Translations under genes and position numbers: made by a program
Shown: positions 18,241 through 26,924 of the stretch, one piece after another
Layout: each line of letters opens with the position of its first letter
Numbering within the stretch: the stretch's first letter is position 1
The notes under the pieces: generated by a model
Told to the model about the DNA's origin: nothing
Seen by the model: only the letters and a program-made list of their open reading frames with translations
Databases searched by the model: none
NCBI GenBank assembly: GCA_003427395.1
Contig: BFEA01000054.1
Location: forward strand, 274,696 to 302,008
Length of the DNA: 27,313 nt
Source of the DNA: Chara braunii
Taxonomy: Eukaryota; Streptophyta; Charophyceae; Charales; Characeae
Reading direction: 5' to 3'

Positions 18241-18620
18241 AAACGAGAAAAAAGAGCCAAGCCCATGTGGCTGAATGAGGAACCGAGAAAACAACTCTAG
18301 GATCTTTTTCCTCTTTTTCGGGTGAACTCCACCCGGACTCGAGGTCGCCACTAGTTCCGTCTCGTCTTTCCATCCAAACAGCCCTGCTACGTACTCGTAT
18401 TTAAACATCCCCTTGAAAATCAGCCCATGAAGCGACGTCCTGTTTCGCTTGAAGAATATCAGGAAAAGAAAAGGCCCAACGAACATCAGCAAGACACGTG
18501 CATACGCAGCATAGATTTCTTTTTTTGTACATAGTGTTGCCTGCAGATAGGCAGCATGTATGCTTGCCTCTTTGCTGCAAATTGATGGCCCCAGGGGGAG
18601 GGTCCCACTTGCCCACATTC
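18241..18620 (-). other. Open minus-strand stretch, possible exon remnant, unidentified
   Basis: A minus-strand frame is open across about 125 codons here (longer with the adjoining low-complexity part). It contains a hydrophobic segment, VLLMFVGPFLFLIFF, then basic and mixed sequence (HGLIFKGMFKYEYVAG, GVHPKKRKK). That pattern would suit a membrane protein. However, another minus frame and a plus frame (MKRRPVSLEEYQEKK) are also open and look equally reasonable, so the strand is not settled. I do not recognise a family. Confidence 0.2.
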
Positions 18621-19068
18621 TGCCTCTTTTCCCCCCCTGGCTATTGATCCTCGTAATCTAGGGTCCAACACAAAGGACTAGGCAAGCTGGTGCTATGTTT
18701 GTGCTCAGAAAGCATGAACCTGGCTGTCATAGTGGCCAGCCAAGTTCACGCTTTCCTAGAATGGACATGGCACCAGTAGGGCCTGGCACAGAGAGCCCAG
18801 GCAAGACCTTCGATGTTCAAGGACATAAATAGTTCATTCTGTGAGAGAAATTTTGTTTAAACTACTACGTCCCAGATTGGAATTCGGAACAATAATTCTA
18901 GCCCGCTGAGGCCAAATCCGGGGTCAAATCTCAACGCATTTGAAGGTGACACAAATCGATGACTGCACATTCAAGCGCAAATCATTCACTTGCACACCTG
19001 CACAGCCAGGCTGAGCCTCCACTTACCTGGATTTTCCATTTCTGGTCATTGATCTTCATAATCTACAG
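18621..19068. other. Non-coding stretch, no gene seen
   Basis: Mixed sequence. TGATCCTCGTAATCTA (18645) and TGATCTTCATAATCTA (19050) lie about 405 bp apart in similar surroundings, a possible trace of an old duplication. No RNA gene or element ends were found. Confidence 0.45.
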
Positions 19069-19530
19069 CTGGAAATAACGAATAAAAGGATACTGCTGCT
19101 ACGGACTCAGGCAGACACGCCAGCGCAATGGACGACTCACGAGAGGAATCTGTTCCAAATAACTAGACTTGAAATGCTTATGACGGCCTGGCGAGGTCAG
19201 TGCTCCTCCGAACGAGGCCAACATACCTTTTGATTCCCACAAGCCAAGGAGCATATGACAGCTTACCTGGCAGCCAGGATCAAAGCAGTGGTGGATCAGT
19301 TAGAAAAGCATATCCGGGCCGTTGAGGAAGACCCAATCCTCAGCGATTCCTCACACCCCTCGTGAAGCAGCAGCGAATTGAAGAAGCAACGAATCAATTC
19401 TAAGAGGAATGGGTGGGCACAACGAAAGCCATGGCTGAAATTCATGACTCACAGATACAATGGAAAAACTGGAGGAGGGACGAGCACAGATGGGCCTACA
19501 AACCAAGTGCCCCCTTCTTCGTGTGCCATG
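19069..19530 (+). pseudogene. Decayed coding-like stretch, product unknown
   Basis: Frame 19069-19362 reads as a charged, helical protein (LEITNKRILLLRTQADTPAQ; EHMTAYLAARIKAVVDQLEK) with a single TGA at 19231. At about 19355 the coding character moves to another frame (VKQQRIEEATNQF, TAA at 19401, then KAMAEIHDSQIQWKNWRRDE). Composition resembles a coiled-coil protein, such as a gag-like or LINE ORF1-like product, but I recognise no domain. Two stops and a frameshift suggest an old pseudogene. The downstream edge is set where sequence becomes C/T-rich. Confidence 0.35.
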
Positions 19531-19699
19531 CAGCGATCCCCCTCCCCTCCATTCTCCTTCCCGACTAATACCCACCCCGCCTACCTCTCCTGTTCCCTTC
19601 CGGCCCCCTCCCCTTACCCTCCCCATGGTGAGCCCAAGTTCCTGTCTCCCTCAACGTTTCTTCCCTGTCAGGAGGCATTAGGCTACCTGCGACAGTAGC

Positions 19700-19945
19700 G
19701 GTTGCTGGCAACAAACTGTACACCTGGTACGAGCAGGGCATCTCAGAGGCTCGCGCAGAGGGGGGGCAGGCATGGAGCAGCATTTACATACACATAGGCA
19801 GGGAAGGCGTATGAGGAGGTCAGACCAAATAGCAGACTGTAAACCTGGTACAAGCAGGGCGTCTCGAAGGCTCACACAGGGGGGGGGGAAGGCATGGAGC
19901 AGCATTTACATACACATAGGCAGGGAAGGCGTATGAGGAGAAGGG
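19700..19945. repeat. ~125-bp tandem duplication
   Basis: CTGTACACCTGGTACGAGCA (about 19718) and CTGTAAACCTGGTACAAGCA (about 19840) each begin a unit. Both go on through a G-run and GGCATGGAGCAGCATTTACA to GGAAGGCGTATGAGGAG. The last 45 bp are identical. Confidence 0.85.
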
Positions 19946-20310
19946 GAGGATAATGGGGATCGGGAAACCAGCAGGAGGGGCAGGGGAACGGGACAAGGGT
20001 CGAAACAAAAACTTGGCTGGCAATGAGAAGGGGAAAGGGAGTCTAACGGGGATCTGGAGACCAGTAGGAGGGACGGAATGCTGGGTCAACACTCAAAAGA
20101 CAAACTCTGCGCATACCGGTACCGGCAGGATATCAGAGAGCCTTGAAGGGGGTATGCAGGGGCTGGCCTCCCCTACGCAAATGTTACAATGCTATAATGT
20201 GGCAAGCACGGAAAGGGAGTCTAACGGAAAATAGGGGACCAGCACAGCAGGGCAGGGTACTGGATCCGGGTACAGGATCAACAGCCCAAAACACAAACTC
20301 TGTTATTAAA
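19945..20310. repeat. Three diverged ~175-bp units
   Basis: GGGAGTCTAACGG occurs near 20038 and 20215, and a related start near 19950. Each is followed by GG.GACCAG.A..AGGG, then GGGTCAACA or GGATCAACA and ACAAACTCTG. A plus-strand frame of about 200 codons runs on to 20748 but lacks coding character. Confidence 0.6.
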
Positions 20311-21206
20311 ACTGAGGGGCGTTGGATCCGATATGCAGCAGGTGTTGCTCCCACCAATAGATTGGAGCCATCCGAGAGGCAAGACCTCAATCCTGGTGGT
20401 TATCTCACCACCGCCAGGATAGTGGCCTTGCATAGGGGCATTTTGATTATAAAAAAAAAAAAAAAGGTACATACTCAGCAAACAAAGGGTGAGACTCCAC
20501 AAGAAAGCGGAAAGGAAACTGCCCTGGCCATTTCCTGCAGACGTTTCCTATTGGAAACGCTAGAGTTCCCAGCAACAGGATCCCACAGCCGCCAAGTTTC
20601 CAGAGGAATCAGAAGGAAGCACTTTCCGTTTCGGGAAATACCTTCGTTTCCTGAAGAGGAAATGCAGCGGCCTGGTCAAAAAGTTCGATATGGACTGCCC
20701 GAGCACTGCGCTGTGGAATGGGAAGTTGGCTCGATTTTCCAAGAGTAATTTCCAGCCCTCCCCCTTACGCCCACCAGGTGCCCACCAATTTCAGTAGAGA
20801 ATGCCCCGGAACCAATCAGGTTTGAGGGCAAACAAAGTGAAAACAGAAGCCTTCTTTTTTCTTTTTTTTTGGAGGTTTCTTTCCAGGAAGACGGCGGCTC
20901 CCTGTGGGGTCTGGAAAATCTTTCCGACCACCTTTCTGGAGGTCGCTGTCCGCCAGTGGAATCTCGGTCAAAGCATATAGGGTGCATTCCTTTTTTTTTC
21001 TGTTTTTTTGCTATAAGGTCAACAGCCTTGGGGTGTCATAATGGAACTGACTGGCCACAGGCAATTCAGAATTATTTCATTCTCTGATCCTATCAGGATC
21101 CGAGCTCAGGTCTGTTTTTTTGTTTATCAGAAGCTCATGGGGATACCATTTCCTTCCATTCACCCACGTGGGTTGCCAAAGGGTAGATTTGTGTTTTGCT
21201 CAGTTT

Positions 21207-21208
<2 letters not shown>
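20311..21208. other. Non-coding stretch, no gene seen
   Basis: It contains an A15 run near 20451, a zone of repeated TTTCC/GGAAA words at 20525-20660 that can pair locally, and T-runs near 20865 and 20990. No family match in any frame. Confidence 0.5.
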
Positions 21209-21239
<31 letters not shown>

Positions 21240-21260
21240 CCTTTTTTTTTTTTTTTTTTT
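21209..21260. repeat. Poly(T) tract (31 + 19 T)
   Basis: Two T-runs separated by CC. It could be the reverse of a retroposed A-tail for something to its left, but no such element was recognised. Confidence 0.85.
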
Positions 21261-22149
21261 CCAGTGCCGAGTGTCTTAACTTTTGATATAAATCTCCAGA
21301 AATTTCTCTCTCTCTGTGAGACATCCGTATCTCATTCGTTGATTTTACAGGTTGTATTGAACTGTATTCCGACGAGGCTGTTGTGAGTACCCTCCCTGAG
21401 CTAGACCTCGGAGGCGGGCCCACTCAAGCTGCAGGTGGAGATGGTGAGTATGGTGGGATGGACATCACACACGCACCATGGAGAGCACTCTGACCAGCAA
21501 TGAGACAAAACAGGGAATTCTCTAGTACCGAATGAGCGAAAAATGGCAAGAATGAAAACATAATTGAGCTAGGGCTGAACCCTAGCTGCCAAGCAGGACC
21601 TGCAGCCAATACTGTGCAGTGGGGCCAGGCTGAGGGCCTGGTCAGACTGGATTGTATTATGGGCAGGGCCTGAGCAGTACCATTGCATGATCCTCAGACC
21701 TGTACTCGGATGTGAGACACAATACAGATTATGAAGGTCCTCCAAACACCACCACGATGCTCAGCGAGCTCCATGTTGACATAAAGTCATGCAGGAAAAT
21801 CGCAATCTGCAATCCTACGAGTCCTGAATGAGCTGGATACAAGGACCGTCCATCATGCAGGATACACGGGTACTAGCATCACGGGAGATCTCATTCAGGT
21901 ACGTGCAATGCACGGCCGTCCATCACGCAGGATACAAGGGGAAGCGGAAAGAAAGCATGAGAGTAAAGGCAACAGTATCTGTGTCAGAGGAGACCGAGCT
22001 GAAGTAGCATAACTGAGATTCGCTCCAAAGTATGGGGAAGCTGAAGTCAAAACGTTTCAATATGTCAAAGCTGAAGCCAGAGTCGAAGCTGCTGCTGATG
22101 CTGTCGATGTCGAAGTAAGCCATTTAATATCAAGATGGGCAGAGAGAGA
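21261..22149. other. Unassigned flank of gypsy element 2, possibly LTR-derived
   Basis: It lies where a 3' LTR of the minus-strand element 2 would be expected, but I found no TG...CA ends or second copy. CCGTCCATCATGCAGGATAC (21847) and CCGTCCATCACGCAGGATAC (21914) form a 67-bp-spaced direct repeat. A Ser/Phe-rich minus frame (MAYFDIDSISSSFDSGFSFD, 22123-21923) is open but unrecognised. Confidence 0.35.
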
Positions 22150-22400
22150 AAGAGAGCTAAGTCAGTATGATCAGTCATAGTGAAAGAGGGCGACACCAAA
22201 CGTTTGTGGATGAGAAGATGTATTGTCTGTCTGCTGAGGCACCATAGTCAAGGGGTCGACCAAAACCGGTACTGGGACCGAAGAGGCTAACGAGAGATTT
22301 CTGAGGGACAGGGTCACTCGCAAAGTTCCAGAGCCAGAGGAGGGTTAGTAGGCTGAACCCAGGCAGAGTTTCTAGCTCGCTTAGCACGATCACAAACACG

Positions 22401-22523
22401 AACAAGATCCATATAGTGCTCCAAGTGCTCAAGGGGCTCCCAAGTAGAGTCCTGTTGAGGATAGTCATACCAACAAAGAAGACACTTCGTATGACGGAGA
22501 CCAGCAATGCACTCAACGAGAAA
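22401..22523 (-). pseudogene. pol: Chromodomain of element 2
   Basis: FLVECIAGLRHTKCLLCWYD and PQQDSTWEPLEHLEHYMDLV form a chromodomain: the strand start, the W-Y-D aromatic block and the conserved STWEP...L. In chromoviruses it follows the integrase and tethers the integration complex to modified histones. The usual L-V-R-W block reads LLCWYDY, and the expected aromatic cage is only partly present. The open frame extends to about 22314. Confidence 0.8.
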
Positions 22524-22639
22524 CTTGTCATGGCGATCGACCTGGAGAGGGTCGGGATGAGGGTATGGGTGACCATGAAACCTACCAGGGGTCAAACAGA
22601 ACGGCCACAATGTTGATAAAAACTTCCGTCAGCATCTGT

Positions 22640-22870
22640 GATGAAGCTTGGGTGGATAATCCACGCGGAAGGTCACGGACTCCAAAGGTTGAGCAGAGTC
22701 TTGATCTAATCCAATGTCACAAGTGATGTGAACGAGGCTGACATAACAATGCCAAAATTTCTGAAGCAAACCTGCTTCGGCCCCAAAGTGGTGTGGGTCA
22801 ATAAGTACCTCATCACCGGTACTTTGCATGGGTAATCCGTTCCCAATCTGTTGGCAACCTTTGCCTATAT
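22640..22870 (-). pseudogene. pol: Integrase C-terminal (GPY/F-like) region of element 2
   Basis: GDEVLIDPHHFGAEAGLLQK, then FWHCYVSLVHIT and FRVDYPPKLHHRC correspond to the VGD.VLL, K....Y.GPF.I and Y.L.LP....IH blocks at the end of gypsy integrases. Several defining residues (G-P) are lost. It lies directly upstream of the chromodomain, as expected. Confidence 0.65.
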
Positions 22871-22879
22871 GGGTCTGGG

Positions 22880-23511
22880 AAGCGACGATACTTGACCGTG
22901 CACGATTCAAGATGGCGGCCATCTCCGTGACCCACTCATCCATCGCGGGACACAAGTGTAGATCACAATTCTGATTGTCCGCAGCAGACTTCTCAAGCAT
23001 ATTGCCAAGAATTTTCTTGGTCATAGGGCAATGAAAAGTCAAGCTCGAGTCGTACATCTCATGCAAGCGTCGCCAAAACAAGCTGATGAACCTCGAGTCA
23101 CAATTGGACAAAATGCTCTCAGAAAGGTCATGGTGAATCTTAACACGCTCAAACCACAGGTTGGCCACATCTCTCACCAAGCTACCATAGCAGCATGGGA
23201 TGAAGTGTGCACGCTTGGTAAGGCGATTGACCACCATCATAACAACTTACCAAGCGTGCACACTTCCCGCTAAATCGGGAAGGTGTACAAGCGTCCCCAA
23301 AACAAGCCGATGAACCTCGAGTCACAGTTGGACAAAATGCTCTCAGAAAGGTCATGGTAAATCTTGACACGCTCAAACCACAGGTTGGCCACATCTCTCA
23401 CCAAGCTACCATAGCAGCATGGGATGAAGTGTGCACGCTTGGTAAGGCGATCGACCACCATCATAACAACTTACCAAGCGTGCACACTTCCCGCTAAATC
23501 GGGAAGGTGTA
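22880..23511 (-). pseudogene. pol: Integrase catalytic core of element 2, internally duplicated
   Basis: MVVDRLTKRAHFIPC, FERVKIYHDLSESILSN and CDSRFIGLFWGRL correspond to the DDE core. The second catalytic Asp, normally in S-D-x-D, is Asn in both copies (SILSNCDSRF), so it was inactive before or through duplication. The segment 23064-23287 is repeated at 23288-23511, giving two partial cores in tandem. The downstream part of the first core continues to about 22880 (EWVTEMAAILNRARSSI). Confidence 0.8.
23064..23511. repeat. 224-bp tandem duplication in integrase, each with 21-bp inverted repeat
   Basis: CAAGCGTCGCCAAAAC at 23064 and CAAGCGTCCCCAAAAC at 23288 mark the copies, which differ at about a dozen sites. 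In each copy a perfect 21-bp inverted repeat (arms 23202-23222/23246-23266 and 23426-23446/23470-23490) encloses a 23-bp spacer. One arm is the normal integrase coding sequence; the other replaces the sequence expected just before it. Confidence 0.9.
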
Positions 23512-23593
23512 ACGGGACCAATAAAGCACCATGATCAAGTGCAGCAGGAAGGTGCAACGGACCAATAAAGAACTTGGGAATGAACTTCCATCA

Positions 23594-23731
23594 CTGTGCA
23601 GGGATAGGAAGCGGCCAATCGAGACCAAAGGCTTCATGATTCCTATTGCTCACCTCCTGGCAAATAGGGCCCATGCAGACATAGTCCCATATGTACTTGG
23701 CAAGCCAGGGCCATGCGAAATGGCATGGGAC
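23594..23731 (-). pseudogene. pol: Integrase zinc-binding region of element 2
   Basis: PCHFAWPWLAKYIWDYVC, then PICQEVSNRNHE and LDWPLPIPAQ match the end of the gypsy integrase HHCC finger (H.WPGM...V..C..CQ) and the following P-L-P-I-P linker. The His pair upstream is not clear, and the second Cys of the C-x2-C pair is present as PIC. It lies in the expected place between RNase H and the core. Confidence 0.7.
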
Positions 23732-24219
23732 GAGATCGTAGGTCTTTGGAAGCCAAGATGACCAGCAGCATGTTGACTGTAACACTATGCAACGACATGC
23801 ACACGACACTGGTCGTGGAGGGAACACATACACGTGGTGGTTGGGTACTTTGCGATCCATGTCTAAACAACAGACCGTTATCGCTAACGGAATAGGAAGG
23901 AACGATCTCAATGCGAGAGACTCACTTGTAGATATCACTAAAGATGGAGCAGGAGCAATACTGATTAAGTGGATGGCTACGAAACACAGTGACCGAAAGG
24001 GAAGACAGGCAATGGTCCAAGAAGAAGAGTTGGATGATGCATCGGAAGGAGAGGCATAGGGGCGATGAGATAAGGGATCCGTTAAAAACAAACAGTGGAG
24101 GAAAACCCAGCTAGCTTGCGTCATCATCGTGACTGTCGAGGAGTGAGCTTAGCCTTCATGCGGAAGGCTACAATCACAAAGTTGTTTGTAAAGACTGTGA
24201 ACTCTAGGTCGTGGAGATA

Positions 24220-24420
24220 ATGATGTCATTAGCGCAAAGCAAAAACTAAGGTTAAGCCTCACGCTTATCGATGATATAGTTCCTCTCAACAGGGAGTAGC
24301 CGACTTGAAAAAAAGATAACTAGAAGGCCTTCATCACGTGCCTTCACAATCCTATCCTCCATGGGTGGGTCGTATGAAATAGAGGGGCAGTCATCGGGAC
24401 AAGGAGGCATGGTAGGTTCC
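24220..24420 (-). pseudogene. pol: RNase H trace of element 2
   Basis: FFSSRLLPVERNYIIDKREA at about 24256-24318 resembles the block around the second acidic residue of gypsy RNase H (S.KL..AE.NY...E.E). The region between here and the zinc-binding block (23870-24220) is too decayed to read. Confidence 0.55.
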
Positions 24421-24639
24421 AATCAAGCTGCAACATTAGCTGAGAGTGACGAAAAAGTCAAAATAGAAGGACAGAGGGGAAACAGTTGAAAGGAATGTGA
24501 CAAAGAATACATCCGCAAAGTACAGCCCCAACAGCGTACTTGAACGCATCTGGTCAAAATCAGGGCAATGGAGGCCAGGACTGTCAAAACGTTCACTGAA
24601 AGGTAGATCCTTTCGAAGGAGTTTAGTAAGAAAAAAACA

Positions 24640-24960
24640 GGAATCATAGTTCATAATGAACTTGTGATAGCAATTAGCTAAACCTAGGAAACACCAAAGC
24701 TCGTGGACAAAGGTAGGGGTCGACCATGTAATCATGGTCGCAATCATCAAGTCCTCCATATGGAAGAGTTTGGTAAGACAGGTAGGGGTCGACCATGTAA
24801 TCATGGTCGCGATCATCAAGTCCTCCATATGGAAGAGTTTGGTAAGCAAAAAAGCGGAGCCGTACTTCATGATGAACTCGTGATAGTAATTAGCTAAACC
24901 TAGGAAACACCAAAGCCCATGGACAAAGGTAGGGGTCGACCACGTAGACATGGTGGCCAA
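24640..24960 (-). pseudogene. pol: RT thumb/connection of element 2 with in-frame duplications
   Basis: WSTPTFVHGLWCFLGLANYY and a second copy WSTPTFVHELWCFLGLANCY are the W..P......L..FLG..NYY.KFI block that follows the RT palm. The block is present twice at a period of 216 bp (72 codons), and within it a 69-bp (23-codon) unit, 24712-24780 and 24781-24849, repeats FHMEDLMIATMITWSTPT. Both periods are multiples of three, so the frame stays open across the duplications. Confidence 0.75.
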
Positions 24961-24977
24961 GAAAATTCACATTGTTA

Positions 24978-25088
24978 CTACCGTCTTCCCCCGAACACAA
25001 CGCACCCTAAAAATGAACGTATACAAGCTATATTTCCGGCCAGATACAGCCAAAATGAGGGTGCGTTGTGTTCAGGGGAAGACGGTAG
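24978..25088. mobile_element. Palindromic MITE, family A, copy 3, nested in element 2 RT
   Basis: A 111-bp element with inverted ends CTACCGTCTTCCCCCGAACA and, read back from the right, CTACCGTCTTCCCCTGAACA, both continuing CAACGCACCCT. It interrupts element 2 after the RT block that reads GMLSKC, so it inserted after that element. Its arms differ from copies 1 and 2 in the same way on both sides. Confidence 0.85.
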
Positions 25089-25089
25089 C

Positions 25090-25620
25090 AAAGCAGCACT
25101 TACTAAGCATGCCATAAAAGTGAGAGCGGCACAAGTGGTCAAATACCTCACAGAGGTGTTGCACATGCTCCTCAAGGGTACGGTTGGGGATCAGGATGTC
25201 ATCGAGGTACATGAGCATACATGCGTCGAAAGGATTGTAGTTTGAGAGGTGGCAAGGGCATTGGTGGACTCTTGAAGGCATCAACGCGAACTCATAATGC
25301 CTAGGGAGAGGAAGGCAGTTTGCAACTGGTTCTCTGATGCTGCGCAGACCTAGTGATAATCACTACGAATATCAATCTTCATTAAAAAAGTGATAACTGG
25401 CAAGCTAATACAACAGCTCATCTAAAGCGCACATAAGGTAGTTGGTTTTTTATCGTGTGCCAGTTAAATCGGTCGTAGTCAATGCAAAATCTTAAAGAGT
25501 TCCAACAGCTTTGCGAGCGAAGAGGATGGATGCATCCCAAGGGCAGTCAATGGTTTCAATAAAAACCCAATCGAAGGTGTTCCTCAAGTTGATGCTTTAG
25601 TCCTTTCCCCTCCAGAACCG
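25090..25620 (-). pseudogene. pol: Reverse transcriptase fingers and palm of element 2
   Basis: From right to left in several frames: FIETIDCPWDASILFARKAV near 25500-25560, a remnant of the D-Y-R-x-L-N block, then HYEFALMP near 25285-25310, and MLMYLDDILIPNRTLEEHVQ with YLDD at 25198-25209. The catalytic Asp pair is present, but the frame is broken by stops and shifts between every block. Confidence 0.75.
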
Positions 25621-25828
25621 AGAAACGATACAAAGCCTCATTATGGATACGGTAATTCAGCATCACCTTGATATGATGCTCAATACTGTGCATGGGAGGC
25701 ATCTCCATCGCAATATTCTCGCAGCACATCCAAGACCACAGGTTGGATGCTCGCTTGCCAAATCAACTCCTTTTCATTGGTGTATGTTAGCGAGGGGAAA
25801 AAGGAGTGTACACGAGGCTCAAGGGTCG

Positions 25829-26195
25829 TCAATGATGGACAACGGTTGCTATCCATTGAGGAAGAGCGGGTGGAGGTAGACCCAGAGAGATAAGGACAAG
25901 CCCTGCGTACTCGAAGATGCTAGGATTATAATGAAGGAGATCCATAACATTCACCACATAGAGAGTAACGTTCTCCTGATGCACAAAATAAGAACTAGGT
26001 CTGAGTAGAGATATTGCCGTCGGCTGCAAAGGAGATGGGAAGGCGAAAAGAAAATATCGGACCGGGTTGCATGTTGATCATCGAGTCAAGGGAGGAGACA
26101 TGACGAATGATACCATCCTTCGTCTGAAGAACAAGATGGTTCACATTAAGAAGGCGAATTGGCAGCTCCAGAAGGTCCTCGGGACGAAATCATAT
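25829..26195 (-). pseudogene. pol: Protease-RT connector and upstream pol of element 2
   Basis: A 66-codon open stretch, 26029-25832, contains NVMDLLHYNPSIFEYAGLVL and SLGLPPPALPQW, a segment that looks like the linker ahead of gypsy RT. Upstream, another frame reads FRPEDLLELPIRLLNVNHLV and DGIIRHVSSLDSMI, probably more pol. No protease D-S/T-G motif was found. The coding trace ends where the U6-like sequence begins. Confidence 0.5.
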
Positions 26196-26198
26196 CCG

Positions 26199-26319
26199 AT
26201 TTTCATCACATTTTTGTGCTTGACATCCATATGCCTAAATGCACGGGGGCATTGCTAATTATAGTAATCAATCTTCTCTGGATCGTTGTAATTTTAACGA
26301 ATGTCCTGCCGAAGGACAC
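26199..26319 (-). ncRNA. U6 spliceosomal snRNA-like sequence, copy 2
   Basis: On the minus strand it starts GTGTCCTTCGGCAGGACATT, which folds into the U6-type 5' stem-loop, then TTAAAATTACAACGATCCAGAGAAGATT, then after 13 extra bases TTAGCA, GCCCCCGTGC, GGATGTCAAGCAC and AAAAATGTGATGAAAA. The order matches U6 end to end. The ACAGAGA box reads CCAGAGA, a 13-nt insertion separates it from the AGC triad, and a further insertion of about 8 nt lies in the region that would form the internal stem-loop. No T-run terminator follows; sequence passes directly into element 2 on the same strand. I call it a pseudogene. Confidence 0.75.
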
Positions 26320-26388
26320 ATTGAATTGTTTACCTGGGGCACTCGGGCGCATTTAGGAGCTAAAAAAGAACGGAATTAAACAAAAGAG

Positions 26389-26647
26389 CTAGGCTACCAG
26401 CCGGCCCGGCCGTGCAAGGACTAGGGAAGGTCCCAGCCAAAAAAAGAAAAAGAAAATCCAAAAAATCCGAAAAAAAAACTATGAAAAACTATGTTATGCA
26501 GAAAAATACACTGAACAACTTTTGCCTCCGGGTCACATCGAAATTCTTTACCAAATTTTATATAAACATTTAAATTTTTTTTTTTAATTTTTTAATTTTT
26601 TTTTCGCCCGGCCGGGCAAGTGCACCCAGGCCACTCTGGTAGCCTAG
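26389..26647. mobile_element. hAT-like MITE (259 bp) with 8-bp target duplication
   Basis: The perfect 12-bp inverted ends CTAGGCTACCAG (26389-26400) and CTGGTAGCCTAG (26636-26647) are bordered by an exact 8-bp direct repeat CAAAAGAG (26381-26388 and 26648-26655). Just inside both ends lie GGCCCGGCC/GGCCGGGC words that extend the palindrome. The middle is A- and T-rich without coding capacity. Eight-bp duplications are typical of hAT transposons, so an autonomous hAT element is the likely source of transposase. Confidence 0.85.
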
Positions 26648-26814
26648 CAAAAGAGGTAATTCGGGGGGAAAAAAAAAAAAGGGAAAGAAGACGCGAATCA
26701 ATGTTTATTTCTATTGTCCTTTTCGTTAAAAAATGTATTTAAAAAAAAAAGAAGAAAAGATTGTGGCTCCTCCTAATGCTGTCTCAATGAGGATTCGAAC
26801 TGAGGATCTGTTTC

Positions 26815-26924
26815 CTACATTGGACCCTAAATAGAACCTATGGTAATTATCCCTGTATCTAGACAGAAAGTTGCCCCAATTACAGCCATAATGACCGTGC
26901 GTTCTATTCGGAGGAAGACCGTAG
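26815..26924. mobile_element. Palindromic MITE, family A, copy 2
   Basis: 110 bp; the right end reads back as CTACGGTCTTCCTCCGAATA plus GAACGCACGGTCATTA. The left end is worn (CTACATTGGACCCTAAATAG plus AACCTATGGTAATTA). The middle GTATCTAGACAGAAAGTTGC matches copy 1. Short open frames in this copy and copy 1 encode similar peptides only because of the shared element. Confidence 0.8.

Larger units (their letters stand above)
22150..26195 (-). mobile_element. Ty3/gypsy chromovirus, element 2, heavily decayed
   Basis: Read from high to low coordinates, it shows the protease-RT connector, RT, thumb, RNase H trace, integrase zinc finger, integrase core, GPY/F trace and a chromodomain. That order, with a terminal chromodomain, identifies a chromovirus and differs from element 1. 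Every domain is in a different frame or carries stops. There are internal tandem duplications at 23064-23511 and 24640-24960 and a MITE inserted at 24978-25088. No gag was recognised: coding traces stop near 26195, where a U6-like sequence begins. Confidence 0.85.

Noticed and set aside
20143-20748. Plus-strand frame of about 200 codons
   Set aside because: It runs through diverged tandem units and an A15 run, and its composition follows the repeats. No domain.
7100-20760. CRISPR-like arrays among the many tandem repeats
   Set aside because: Repeats are directly adjacent minisatellites or long tandem units without unique spacers, and the genome is eukaryotic.
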